A stretch of 64,000 nucleotides of DNA from positions 223,038-287,037 of the forward strand of contig JBDHSK010000004.1 in assembly GCA_039808025.1 (NCBI GenBank). Direction: 5' to 3'. A program made the translations under genes and the position numbers. Shown here piece by piece: positions 11,039 through 19,322 of this stretch; position 1 is the first letter of the stretch, and every line of letters begins with the position of its first letter. Below the pieces are notes generated by a model. It worked only from the letters and a program-made list of their open reading frames with translations. It was not told the DNA's origin and made no database searches. Source of the DNA: Sandaracinobacteroides sp039808025. Its GTDB lineage: Bacteria > Pseudomonadota > Alphaproteobacteria > Sphingomonadales > Sphingomonadaceae.

Positions 11039-11929
11039 GTGAAACCCTTAATGCTGGCACTGATGCTGACGGCATCGGTAATGACCGTTCCGGCCGCTGC
11101 GCGGATGCTTGACCCGACGAACCCGCAGGATGCCGTGGAAATCACCCGCCGCGCCCAGTGCGGAATCGGCGACAAGCCGGCGGTTTATCACTGGTCGGGG
11201 CGGATCTATTCGCGCGTCGCCGGAGAGCCGGACAGGCATCTGTTCAACGGCGAGGGGATGAACATCCGCCGCTGCGTCTCGGTGAAAGACCCCAGGCGCG
11301 GGGAAGGATTCCGGCTGGTGAGCCGCGAGATCATGCTGTTCACCGACCCGAAGACCGGCGAGATCGTGCGCACCTGGCAAAACCCGTGGACGGGGGAAAC
11401 CGTGCCGGTGATGCACATCGCCAACGACCCGGTGAACCAGCGGCCGATGTTCCCCTATGGGCCCGATGGTAAGCCTGTCAGCCTGCGCTACGAACAGGTC
11501 GGCCCGTGGTTCCAGATGCCGCTTGAAGTGCCGTTGTTCTATGACAATCCGCTGGCCGGGGCCTATCAGGATTATGTCGGCAACAAGTATCACGCCATGG
11601 AAATCTTTGATTTCGTGGCCCAGAGCAGCGATCTGCTCGACACCCGCACGCCGACTGCCCACCCGTCGGTATCGTGGGTACGCATTTCCGACTGGATGCC
11701 GTGGATGAAGATGCGTGGCCGCGAGGGGATGCTGGTGTTCAACGCCATGGGTTCCAAGGTGGGCAGTATCGACGATCTGCCGAAGGTGCTGCGTGATGAG
11801 ATCGCCGCCCGCTACCCGACTTATGTCGATGCGCCCCCGGGTGACGATCAGCGCGTCAATGAAACCACCTGGACGGTGTTCCAGAAGCAGGTGGATGCCG
11901 AACGTGCTGCCGCCCGCCCGCCCAAATAG
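11039..11929 (+). CDS. DUF1838 family secreted protein
   Basis: Protein of unknown function. It resembles the DUF1838 family, found in proteobacteria as exported proteins, with conserved WSGRIYSRVAGEPDRHLFN-like and REIMLFTDPKTGEI segments. From the GTG start the 296 residues open with a signal peptide ending near AAAR. I chose GTG at 11039 because a GGGAGG site ends eight bases upstream; an ATG at 11024 would put that site inside the gene. It has its own promoter-like sequence and no clear operon partner, so its substrate cannot be inferred from neighbours. Confidence 0.75.
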   Translation: MKPLMLALMLTASVMTVPAAARMLDPTNPQDAVEITRRAQCGIGDKPAVYHWSGRIYSRVAGEPDRHLFNGEGMNIRRCVSVKDPRRGEGFRLVSREIMLFTDPKTGEIVRTWQNPWTGETVPVMHIANDPVNQRPMFPYGPDGKPVSLRYEQVGPWFQMPLEVPLFYDNPLAGAYQDYVGNKYHAMEIFDFVAQSSDLLDTRTPTAHPSVSWVRISDWMPWMKMRGREGMLVFNAMGSKVGSIDDLPKVLRDEIAARYPTYVDAPPGDDQRVNETTWTVFQKQVDAERAAARPPK

Positions 11930-11989
11930 GGCCATGTTGCTGGCGGCTGGTTGATCTGTCAGCCACGTGTAAATCAATTTTTCATATGG

Positions 11990-12010
11990 AATGTATAAAA
12001 TTTTTACATT
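11990..12010. promoter_or_regulatory. AT-rich near-perfect inverted repeat upstream of the PEP-CTERM gene
   Basis: AATGTATAAAA followed by TTTTTACATT is a 21-base palindrome with one mismatched pair, inside the most AT-rich part of this stretch (about 11970-12020). It lies about 60-80 bases upstream of the sigma-54-like promoter, where an enhancer-binding activator would sit. It could instead be an unrelated operator. Confidence 0.45.
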
Positions 12011-12070
12011 TATGAACTGATGTGCGCGCGTTCGCGTGTCTAACCCATTGATTTTGCAGTGGGCCACCAA

Positions 12071-12088
12071 TTGGCACGTCTGATGCAT
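12071..12088 (+). promoter_or_regulatory. sigma-54 (RpoN)-type promoter of the PEP-CTERM gene
   Basis: TTGGCACG-TCTG-ATGCAT matches the sigma-54 consensus (TGGCACG, four bases, TTGCW) at all but one position, with GG at 12073 and GC at 12085 exactly ten bases apart. Transcription would start near 12098, about 73 bases before the GTG start. PEP-CTERM genes are known in several groups to depend on RpoN with the PrsK/PrsR two-component system. Confidence 0.65.
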
Positions 12089-12170
12089 GGATTCTTGTGG
12101 CCTTGTCAGCAAGGCTGCGGAACGGCGGGCGCTTTTGCCCTGCTGCATGTTGTTCGGAGGAGTATTTCCG

Positions 12171-12839
12171 GTGAAACGCACAAGTGCACTTGTATCGCTG
12201 GCCTGCCTGTCGCTGGGGGCGACGGCGGCCGTGGCTGCCCCGGCCAGAATGATCGAGCCGATCGATGCCGTCATCCTTGCCGGCGGGGCTGGCTCGGGTG
12301 CGATCTTCAATACCATTGATCAGAGCGGGCTGGCGGCTGGCTATGTCAGCGGCGTGACGCCGCTGCATCCCTATACTGCCGTCACCACCCATTCTCTGGT
12401 CTTTGCCGGCAATGAATGGTTCTCGGACGCCGGCACCACGTCGGCAGTGGTCTCCTATCTGGTTGATCGCCCAGGCATCAACCATTTCGTGCTGTGGAAC
12501 GAGGATGCCTCGGGGATCGGCAGGTTCAACCTGTGGTTCGGCATGACCCCCGGTGACATGGGCCTGTTGTTGCTGAGTGGCGTGACACCGACCGACCACC
12601 CGGTCGTTGATTATCTGTCGGACGTCTGGGAACTTGCCCCCAAGACCGGTCCGGGTTGGTACACGGTGGAAGCGTGGGATTGCCCGCAGCCTCTTCCGGG
12701 CAGCTATCCGGCTTGCGCTATCGGCGAGGTGGCGTTTGGCTCGTATATTCCCGAACCCGGAAGCTGGGCGCTGCTGATTGCCGGCTTCGGGCTGGTAGGG
12801 CTGGCGGCCCGGCGGCGGCATTCCATCGTCAGCGCCTGA
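12171..12839 (+). CDS. PEPxxWA-CTERM sorting domain protein, exported
   Basis: Exported protein processed by an exosortase. From the GTG start at 12171 (CGGAGG site at 12155-12160) the 222 residues carry a signal peptide ending near AVAAPA, a beta-rich body with no family I recognise, and a C-terminal tripartite sorting signal: PEPGSWA, a hydrophobic helix (LLIAGFGLVGLAA) and an RRRH basic end. This PEPxxWA variant is typical of sphingomonads. Such proteins are usually linked to exopolysaccharide or surface assembly. No exosortase is in the window. A longer ATG start at 12087 would spoil the signal peptide and is rejected. Confidence 0.9.
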   Translation: MKRTSALVSLACLSLGATAAVAAPARMIEPIDAVILAGGAGSGAIFNTIDQSGLAAGYVSGVTPLHPYTAVTTHSLVFAGNEWFSDAGTTSAVVSYLVDRPGINHFVLWNEDASGIGRFNLWFGMTPGDMGLLLLSGVTPTDHPVVDYLSDVWELAPKTGPGWYTVEAWDCPQPLPGSYPACAIGEVAFGSYIPEPGSWALLIAGFGLVGLAARRRHSIVSA

Positions 12840-12892
12840 AAGTCGGGGCATCTGTCTTGCCGGGCTCCTGAGTTCCGGAACCCGGCGGCGGG

Positions 12893-12928
12893 CAAGGCGC
12901 TGTCTGGCAGCGGTCCGGCAGCGCCTTG
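12893..12928 (+). terminator. inverted repeat after the PEP-CTERM gene
   Basis: Ten-base perfect arms CAAGGCGCTG (12893-12902) and CAGCGCCTTG (12919-12928) with a 16-base loop. There is no T-run, so termination is likely but unproven. Confidence 0.45.
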
Positions 12929-13001
12929 TCACGGCACCGGCTTTTGCGCCATGGTGCCTGCCACCGCAACCCATTCCCCCTCACCCGGCACGGAGAGACT
13001 C

Positions 13002-13301
13002 TTGACCGCCTATCTGATCATCCGCGCCCGCGTTCACGACAAGGCTGCCTTTGCTGCCGGCTATGCCCCGGCAGCGGCTGCCCTGGTGGAACGGTTCGGC
13101 GGCCGCTATGTGGTGCGCACACCGCAGCCCGAGGTGCTGGAGGGTGCCGACGCCGGTGGATCGGTGGTGGTGTCGCAATGGCCTGACCGGGAAGCGGCGC
13201 TCGCCTTCTGGAACTCGCCGGAATATGCCGAGGCAAAACGCCTGCGCGCCGGGCTGGCCGATGTCGAGGTGATGCTGGTCGAATCGGTGCCGGGCGGCTA
13301 A
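13002..13301 (+). CDS. DUF1330 family protein
   Basis: Small cytoplasmic ferredoxin-like-fold protein of the DUF1330 family, function unknown. With TTG at 13002 as start the product is 99 residues beginning with TAYLIIRARVHD, the usual family N-terminus, and ending after the conserved QWPDREAALAFWNSPEYAEAKRLR segment. A GGAG site lies six bases before this TTG. An in-frame ATG at 12951 would add 17 residues with no family counterpart. It lies 38 bases ahead of the quinone oxidoreductase gene and may be cotranscribed with it. Confidence 0.8.
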   Translation: MTAYLIIRARVHDKAAFAAGYAPAAAALVERFGGRYVVRTPQPEVLEGADAGGSVVVSQWPDREAALAFWNSPEYAEAKRLRAGLADVEVMLVESVPGG

Positions 13302-13339
13302 CCGGCGATCACCTACATACCTGCAGGAAAGACAGATTG

Positions 13340-14314
13340 ATGGCGCGCGTTGCCCGCATCACCCGCACGGGTGGGCCCGAAGTGATCGAGTGGCTGGACA
13401 TTGAACTGCCGGCCCCGGCAGCAGGCGAAGTGCAGTATCGCACCACCGCTGTCGGGCTCAATTTCATCGACACCTATTATCGCCGCGGCATTTACCCGAC
13501 GGCGCTGCCCTCGGGGCTGGGGCAGGAGGCCGCCGGAGTGGTGACCGCGGTTGGCGCGGGTGTCGAGGGTTTTGCCATTGGCGACCGCGTCGCCTGCTTT
13601 GGCCCCGAACCCGGTGCCTATGCGACAGCGCGCAACATCGCCGCCAGCGCCCTGTTCGCCATCCCCGACGACATCTCTGATGAAACGGCGGCGGCCAGCC
13701 TGCTGAAAGGCTGCACGGCGGAATTTCTGGCCGACCGCGCTGCCCATGTGCAGCCCGGCGACTGGGTGCTGGTGCACGCGGCCGCCGGTGGCGTCGGGCT
13801 GATTCTGGTCCAGTGGCTGAAGGCGCGCGGCGCCCGCGTGATCGGCACTGTCGGCACGCCCGCCAAGGCCGAACTGGCGCGTGCCGCCGGGTCCGCACAG
13901 ACGATCCTCTATGGCAAGGAAGATGTGGCGGCGCGGGTGCGCGCCATTACCGATGGTGCCGGAGTGAGGGTGACCTATGATGGCGTCGGCATGGCAACGT
14001 GGGAGGCCTCTCTTGATGCCACGGGGCGGCGTGGGTTGATCGTTTCCTATGGCAATGCCAGCGCTCCGGTGACCGGCATTTCGCTGGGGGTGCTGGCGCA
14101 GAAAGGCTCGCTCTATAATACCCGGCCGATGCTCTATCACTATTATGATGCACCCGCCGAGCGCGCCGCAGGAGCGGCTGCCCTGTGGCAGATGATCCGC
14201 AGCAAGGCGGTACAGATCACCATCGGCCAGCGGTTCGCTCTCGAGGAGGCTGGCGCCGCACATAAGGCGCTGGAATCGCGGCAGACCCATGGCTCTACTC
14301 TGCTGCTGCCCTGA
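13340..14314 (+). CDS. NAD(P)H:quinone oxidoreductase, zinc-independent MDR family
   Basis: Quinone reductase of the zeta-crystallin/QorA type, using NADPH for one- or two-electron reduction of quinones. The 324 residues show the family N-terminus GGPEVIEW, a GroES-like domain with GLNFIDTYYRRG and LPSGLGQEAAGVV, and the nucleotide-binding motif AAAGGVGLI (about residues 145-155). The zinc-ligand cysteines of true alcohol dehydrogenases are absent. An AGGAAAG site lies ten bases upstream of the ATG. Confidence 0.93.
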   Translation: MARVARITRTGGPEVIEWLDIELPAPAAGEVQYRTTAVGLNFIDTYYRRGIYPTALPSGLGQEAAGVVTAVGAGVEGFAIGDRVACFGPEPGAYATARNIAASALFAIPDDISDETAAASLLKGCTAEFLADRAAHVQPGDWVLVHAAAGGVGLILVQWLKARGARVIGTVGTPAKAELARAAGSAQTILYGKEDVAARVRAITDGAGVRVTYDGVGMATWEASLDATGRRGLIVSYGNASAPVTGISLGVLAQKGSLYNTRPMLYHYYDAPAERAAGAAALWQMIRSKAVQITIGQRFALEEAGAAHKALESRQTHGSTLLLP

Positions 14315-14421
14315 AGCTGGCGGGCCTCGTCTGCGTGGTGCCGTGGCGTGATTCGGGTGGTAATTCTGCGCCTGCGCCTTATGTAGAAACGGGTTTTCCA
14401 TCAAAAATAAAGGAGCATGTC

Positions 14422-15093
14422 ATGCCTGCACAATTTTCCCTGCCCGACCTGTCGTTCGATACCGGGGCGCTGGCGCCGGCCATCTCGAAGGATACGTTCG
14501 AGATGCACCACGGCGGCCACCACAAGGCCTATGTCGACAAGCTGAACGAACTCGCTGATGCCAAGGGCTTCACCCGGGCTGATCTGCTCGCGATCATCCG
14601 CGATACCGCCGACGCTGACCCGGACGAAGTATCGGAACAGGTTTCGGCCGGGCAGATTTTCGTGCACGCGGCCCAGCACTTCAACCACAGCTTTTACTGG
14701 AAGAGCCTGGCAGCTGACGGTGGCGCACCCGCGGGTGATCTGCTGAAGGCGATCGAGCGGGACTTCGGCTCGGTCGATGCTCTGAAGGCCGCACTGGTGA
14801 AGGAAGGGCTTGACCATTTCGCCAGTGGCTGGGTGTGGCTGGTGGTTGAGGACGGGTCGCTGAAAGTGATCTCGACCCACGATGCCCAGACGCCGGTGAT
14901 CGATGAAGACCTGAAGCCGCTGCTGACTATCGACCTCTGGGAACACGCCTATTACATCGACCACAAGCGCGCCCGCAAAGCCTACCTCGATGCCGTGGTC
15001 GCCAAGCATCTGAACTGGGCGTTCGCCGCCGAAGCCTATGCCGCCAAGGACGTGTCGAAGCTGAACATCGGCACCGGTAACAAGGCGGCCTGA
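14422..15093 (+). CDS. sodB: superoxide dismutase [Fe/Mn]
   Basis: Detoxifies superoxide to O2 and H2O2. The 223 residues carry all four metal ligands: His29 (MHHGGHHKAYV), His89 (FNHSFYW), Asp171 and His175 (DLWEHAYYID). The family is iron- or manganese-dependent; the metal cannot be settled by eye, though the general pattern favours iron as in SodB. It is somewhat longer than the usual 195-200 residues, from about 20 extra residues around 55-75 (IRDTADADPDEVSEQ) and a C-terminal tail. The ATG follows AGGAG at 14411-14415. Confidence 0.95.
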   Translation: MPAQFSLPDLSFDTGALAPAISKDTFEMHHGGHHKAYVDKLNELADAKGFTRADLLAIIRDTADADPDEVSEQVSAGQIFVHAAQHFNHSFYWKSLAADGGAPAGDLLKAIERDFGSVDALKAALVKEGLDHFASGWVWLVVEDGSLKVISTHDAQTPVIDEDLKPLLTIDLWEHAYYIDHKRARKAYLDAVVAKHLNWAFAAEAYAAKDVSKLNIGTGNKAA

Positions 15094-15102
15094 CGGCTGC
15101 CT

Positions 15103-15131
15103 GGGGGCGCGGCCATGCTTGCTGCGCCCCC
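15103..15131. terminator. hairpin between convergent sodB and the acyl-CoA dehydrogenase gene
   Basis: GGGGGCGC (15103-15110) pairs with GCGCCCCC (15124-15131) across a 13-base loop. It can work for either strand; no T-run follows. Confidence 0.5.
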
Positions 15132-15218
15132 GCCCCTGCCAGGCGGGAGCGCCCGCATTCTGATGGGGGTATGGCCTTTGGCCCAAAGATGACGGGCGGG
15201 TGCGAACGTTCTGGCGGT

Positions 15219-16994
15219 TCACCGGCCGGGGGGCTGCCGGCCGAGGATGGCGGCGAGGTCGAGCCCGGCGGGCAGAGACCCGAACACGGCCGGCGGGCCA
15301 CCGGCGATGCGGGTGGCAACAAAGGCATCGGCAACGGCTGATGGCGCATGGCGCACCAGCAGGGCGGCCTGCCACAGCAGCGCCATCTGCTGGGCGATGC
15401 GGCGCCCATCATGGTCTGCCAGCGGGCCGGCCAGTTCGCCAAGCAGACGATCAGCCGCCTGATCGAGCGGGCGGCAGGCCCCGGCGGCCAGCGCCAGTTC
15501 CGCAGCATAGGCGTCAAGGGCCGCAGGCTCCCGACGCAGGGTGCGCAGAACATCGAGGGCGATGACGTTGCCGCTACCTTCCCAAATGGCGTTGACCGGC
15601 GATTCGCGGAACAGACGCGGCATGGGTCCGTCCTCGATGTAGCCGCCGCCGCCCAGAGCCTCCATGCATTCGAACACAAAGGCCGGGCAGCGCCTGGTGA
15701 GCCAGTATTTGGCGAGCGCCACCGCCAGCCGCGCGAAGGCGGCACGCTGATCGTCGGCACTGGCGGCGCCAGTTGTCTTGCCGGGCGCGCCAAAGGCGCC
15801 GGGAGTTTTGTCTGGCGCGCCAAAGGCGCCGGGAGTTTTGTCTGGCGCGCCAAAGGCGCCGGGAGTTTTGTCTGGCGCGCCAAAGGCGCCGGCCGTGTGC
15901 ACAGCCAGGGCGACGGCCGCTTCATATTCAAGCGCAAGGTCGGCAAGCACCGCCGTCATCAGTGGCTGGTCGATCAGCCGTTTCTGGAACACGGTGCGGT
16001 GGTGACAATGGTGGAGCGCCTGCACCAGCGCCATGCGCATGATCCCCAGCGTGCCGGCCACCGTTCCCAGCCGGGTGTGGTGAACCATCTCGATGATCGT
16101 CTGCACGCCGCGCCCTTCGCTGCCCAGCCGGGTGGCGATGGCGCCGTCATACTCGATCTCGGCGCTGGCGTTCGAGCGGTTGCCCAGCTTGTCTTTCAGC
16201 CGCATGATATTGATGGCGTTGCGCGTGCCATCGGGGGCGAGGCGGCCAACCACGAAACAGCTGAACCCGGCTGGTGCGTAGGCGAGCGTGAGGAAGGCGT
16301 CGCTCATCGGTGCGGAACAGAACCATTTGTGGCCGCACAGCCGGTAAAGCCCCTCGCCCAGCGGTTCGGCACGGGTGGTGTTGGCGCGCACGTCGCTGCC
16401 GCCCTGTTTCTCGGTCATCGCCATGCCCATGGTGATGCCGGTTTTGGAAGCAACGGGCAGCAGCCGCGGGTCGTAGCGGCCACCGATCAGGCGATCGAGC
16501 CACGGCTGCCCGGCCGGGTCGCTGCGCAGCGCCGCCACCGCCGCATAGGTCATGTCGATCGGACACATCACCCCGGCTTCGGCCTGGGTGAAGACCGCCA
16601 GTGGTGCCAGATGGGCAAGATGCTGGCCAGGCAGCCCGTCGCTCACCCACGCGAGATCGTGGATGCGTTCCTCCATCGCCACGGCCATCAGCTGGTGATA
16701 GCTGGGGTGGAAGCGCACCTCGTCGATACGCTGCCCGTAATGATCATAGCGCACAAGTTCGGGCGGGAGGCGGTTGGCGTCGGCGCCGAGGTCCAGCATG
16801 GCAGCTGATCCCATGCGCTCCCCCAGTGGCACCAGCCGCTGGTCAAGCCAGTCTCCGGCCACGCGGCGCACCGCCTCGCGCAGCGCCACATCCGTCACAT
16901 AGAGGTTGAGCGGCGCCAGCGGCGGCGGCTGGTTGGTGACCTCGTGCGTCCCGAGTCGGGTTCGCGGCGGCGGGCTGGTGGATGCAGACGCCAT
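15219..16994 (-). CDS. AidB-like acyl-CoA dehydrogenase with in-frame 10-residue repeats
   Basis: FAD flavoprotein of the acyl-CoA dehydrogenase superfamily, closest in layout to AidB, the adaptive-response protein that binds DNA and may protect it from alkylation. Segments MAMTEKQGGSDVRANTT, LCGHKWFCSAPMSDAFL and LRLKDKLGNRSNASAEIEY-like (about residues 200-290) and the C-terminal ALGGGGYIEDGPMPRLFRE and NAIWEGSGNV are AidB hallmarks. It has 591 residues against about 540 in E. coli AidB. The difference includes three exact repeats plus edges of a PGAFGAPDKT decapeptide in the linker after VALAVHT, encoded by a 30-bp tandem repeat. Substrate and DNA role are inference. Confidence 0.85.
   Translation of the reverse strand: MASASTSPPPRTRLGTHEVTNQPPPLAPLNLYVTDVALREAVRRVAGDWLDQRLVPLGERMGSAAMLDLGADANRLPPELVRYDHYGQRIDEVRFHPSYHQLMAVAMEERIHDLAWVSDGLPGQHLAHLAPLAVFTQAEAGVMCPIDMTYAAVAALRSDPAGQPWLDRLIGGRYDPRLLPVASKTGITMGMAMTEKQGGSDVRANTTRAEPLGEGLYRLCGHKWFCSAPMSDAFLTLAYAPAGFSCFVVGRLAPDGTRNAINIMRLKDKLGNRSNASAEIEYDGAIATRLGSEGRGVQTIIEMVHHTRLGTVAGTLGIMRMALVQALHHCHHRTVFQKRLIDQPLMTAVLADLALEYEAAVALAVHTAGAFGAPDKTPGAFGAPDKTPGAFGAPDKTPGAFGAPGKTTGAASADDQRAAFARLAVALAKYWLTRRCPAFVFECMEALGGGGYIEDGPMPRLFRESPVNAIWEGSGNVIALDVLRTLRREPAALDAYAAELALAAGACRPLDQAADRLLGELAGPLADHDGRRIAQQMALLWQAALLVRHAPSAVADAFVATRIAGGPPAVFGSLPAGLDLAAILGRQPPGR
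15776..15895. repeat. 30-bp in-frame minisatellite inside the AidB-like gene
   Basis: A 30-bp unit, GGCGCGCCAAAGGCGCCGGG plus AGTTTTGTCT, is present in three exact consecutive copies with partial copies on both sides. Each unit encodes ten residues (PGAFGAPDKT) on the minus strand and contains the palindromes GGCGCGCC and GGCGCC. Perfect copy identity points to recent expansion or ongoing slippage. Confidence 0.9.
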
Positions 16995-17052
16995 GTCTGC
17001 AGCATCGTCCTGACAGCGCCCCTGTCAACCAGTGGCCACGCTGGCTGCGCAA

Positions 17053-18246
17053 TTATTGTGCGTTGATGCGGATGATGCGCCCTTCCGGTTCGTCGGTCAG
17101 CACATAGATCAGCCCATCGGGCCCCACCCGCACATCGCGCACCCGCGCATCGATCGGAATGCGGGTTTCGCTGGTGGCAGCGCCAGCGGCATTCAGGCGG
17201 ACCACCCGCACATCCTTGCTTTGCAGACCGCCGGCAAGAATGGCGCCATCCAGTTTCGGAAGTGCCCGGCCACGATAGACGGCAAGGCCCGAGGGTGCGA
17301 TCGAGGGTTTCCATACCGAAACCGGGTCGATGAGGCCGGGGCGCGAGGTGTCCTTCGAGATGACGCTGTTGTCGTAGTGGATCCCCCAGGTGACCAGCGG
17401 CCAGCCGAAATTCCCTCCGGCCTTCAGGCGGTTCAGCTCGTCGCCGCCCTTGGCGCCATGTTCCGTGAGCCAGATGGCGCCCGTGGCCGGATCGCGCGCC
17501 AGACCCTGCATGTTGCGGTGGCCGATGGTGTAGAGGCGTGCATCCCAGCCCAGCTTGGGGTTGGTGGCTCCGGGGTTGGTTTTCACGGCGGCGCCCTTGT
17601 CGGTGACACGCAGCACCTTGCCGAACCAGGTCTTGGGGTTTTGCGCCTGTTCGCGCTGCAGCATGCCGCCAAAGCGCAGCGGCGGGTTGCCGCCATCGCC
17701 CACCGTCATCAGCAGGGTGCCATCGGGCAGAAACAGCAGGCGCGAGCCGAAATGCTGGTTGCCGTTCTTCTGCGAGGGGTTCACCAGCAGTTGCTTCACA
17801 TCGACAAGGGCGTTGCCGCTGAGCCTGCCAACCCCGAGGGCGGTGCCGTTGGCCTTGGTGTCGCCAGTGGCATAGGTGAAATAGATGAGGCCGTTGCGGG
17901 CGAAATCCGGGTGCAGTGCCACATCGAGCAGGCCGCCCTGCCCGCTGGCGAAGACGGCAGGCACGCCCGATAGCGGCGCCCCCACCCGGCCATCGCGGCT
18001 GATCAGCCGCATGCGACCCGCGCGTTCCGTCACCAGCGCCCGCCCATCGGGCAGGAAGGCCAGCCCCCAGGGGTTTTCAAGGCCGCTGGCCCAGTTGCTG
18101 GCCTTCACCCCCGGTTCGGCGGGCACCTCCCACGGGACGATGCGGGGTGCGGCGGTGGCGGCGGTGACCGTCAGTGCCGGGATGGCAAGACCGGGCAGAA
18201 CCAGGGCTGCCAGCGCGTGACGGATGCGAAAATGGCGGATCGGCAT
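17053..18246 (-). CDS. PQQ-dependent sugar dehydrogenase (GSDH/Asd-type beta-propeller)
   Basis: Periplasmic six-bladed propeller of the soluble aldose sugar dehydrogenase (YliI-like) family, which oxidises sugars or sorbosone using PQQ. The 397 residues begin with a signal peptide (to about AATAAP). They contain ENPWGLAFLPDGRALVTER, GGLLDVALHPDFARNG, the active-site segment QHFGSRLLFLPDG, GHRNMQGLARDPATG and TEHGAKGGDELN, all conserved in this family. The ATG at 18246 gives a clean signal peptide, whereas the longer frame (to 18327) does not. It is monocistronic between two divergent or convergent neighbours. The true substrate cannot be told. Confidence 0.88.
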   Translation of the reverse strand: MPIRHFRIRHALAALVLPGLAIPALTVTAATAAPRIVPWEVPAEPGVKASNWASGLENPWGLAFLPDGRALVTERAGRMRLISRDGRVGAPLSGVPAVFASGQGGLLDVALHPDFARNGLIYFTYATGDTKANGTALGVGRLSGNALVDVKQLLVNPSQKNGNQHFGSRLLFLPDGTLLMTVGDGGNPPLRFGGMLQREQAQNPKTWFGKVLRVTDKGAAVKTNPGATNPKLGWDARLYTIGHRNMQGLARDPATGAIWLTEHGAKGGDELNRLKAGGNFGWPLVTWGIHYDNSVISKDTSRPGLIDPVSVWKPSIAPSGLAVYRGRALPKLDGAILAGGLQSKDVRVVRLNAAGAATSETRIPIDARVRDVRVGPDGLIYVLTDEPEGRIIRINAQ

Positions 18247-18388
18247 GATGTCCTGTCCTCGGCAAGGGTCTTCCTTGCAGATATGCGATGTTTTCGGCAG
18301 GCGCCAGCGGGTTTGCTTTGCCATCATGGCCTGTGGGGTTTATTGCTGGGTGGATCCGGCCTGTTCCGGAGCGCGAGGGAGTTACTGC

Positions 18389-19309
18389 ATGCGGCTCGAC
18401 GATCAGCGGGAAAGCACCAACATCGAGGATCGCCGGGATGAAAGCGGCATGGGGTTTCCCGGCGGTGGACAATCGGCCGGCGGCTTTGGCGGCGGTTCGC
18501 TTCTCAATTTCCTGTTGCCGCTGATCGGCTCGAAATTCGGGATCATCGGTATCGTGCTGGCGATCGGCGCGGTGTGGCTGTTCAATAACATGGGCTCGGT
18601 GGTGGCGCCGCCGGCGTCGCCACCTGCCGTTACGGCGCCGTCGCAGGGCGGGGCGCCAGCCACCCGTTCCTCGACCGACCAGTTCGTCGCCAAGGTGCTG
18701 GGGTCAACCGAAGATACCTGGAGCAAGCTGTTCGCCGCCAGCGGTGAACACTATCAGCCGCCAAGGCTGGTACTTTTTTCCGGGTCGATCCGTTCGGCCT
18801 GCGGCTCGGCTTCAGCGGCTTCGGGGCCATTTTATTGCCCCGGTGACCGCAAGGTCTACCTCGACACCAGCTTTTTCGATGAACTGTCGCGCCGCTTCGG
18901 GGCGCCCGGTGATTTTGCCGCTGCCTATGTGATTGCCCACGAAGTCGGGCACCATATCCAGACGGTGACCGGCCTGTCGCAGCAGGTCAGCCAGCAGCAG
19001 GCGCGCGCCGGCAGCCATGCCCAGGCCAATGCCCTGTCGGTGCGGCTGGAACTGCAGGCCGACTGTCTGGCCGGCGTGTGGGCCGCCAACAACCGCAACC
19101 TGTTGGATGAAACCGACTTCGCCGAAGGCGTGCGGGCAGCGCAGGCCATCGGCGACGACCGGCTGCAAACCCAGATGCAGGGGCGGGTGGTTCCCGACAG
19201 TTTCACCCATGGCACCTCGGAACAGCGGGTGCGCTGGCTGACCCGCGGCTTCAAGAGCGGTGACCCCAACCAGTGCGATACCTTCTCGATTCCCGCAAAC
19301 AGCCTGTAG
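18389..19309 (+). CDS. neutral zinc metallopeptidase, YpfJ/KPN_02809 family
   Basis: Membrane-anchored predicted zinc peptidase of the YpfJ family, physiological role unknown. The 306 residues have an N-terminal charged part and a glycine-rich run, a single membrane helix (about 45-75) and the zinc motif His184-Glu-Val-Gly-His188 in VIAHEVGHHIQ, followed by LELQADCLAGVWA, whose glutamate is the likely third ligand. Length matches the family. The ATG at 18389 follows a GAGGGA site eight bases upstream; a longer frame upstream lacks a sensible start. Its stop lies 13 bases before the next gene, so the two are probably cotranscribed. Confidence 0.9.
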   Translation: MRLDDQRESTNIEDRRDESGMGFPGGGQSAGGFGGGSLLNFLLPLIGSKFGIIGIVLAIGAVWLFNNMGSVVAPPASPPAVTAPSQGGAPATRSSTDQFVAKVLGSTEDTWSKLFAASGEHYQPPRLVLFSGSIRSACGSASAASGPFYCPGDRKVYLDTSFFDELSRRFGAPGDFAAAYVIAHEVGHHIQTVTGLSQQVSQQQARAGSHAQANALSVRLELQADCLAGVWAANNRNLLDETDFAEGVRAAQAIGDDRLQTQMQGRVVPDSFTHGTSEQRVRWLTRGFKSGDPNQCDTFSIPANSL

Positions 19310-19322
19310 GAAGGCCCGAATT

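Noticed and set aside
15776..15895. 30-bp repeats considered as a CRISPR array
   Set aside because: Copies are directly adjacent with no spacers, lie inside a coding frame, and no cas genes are present.
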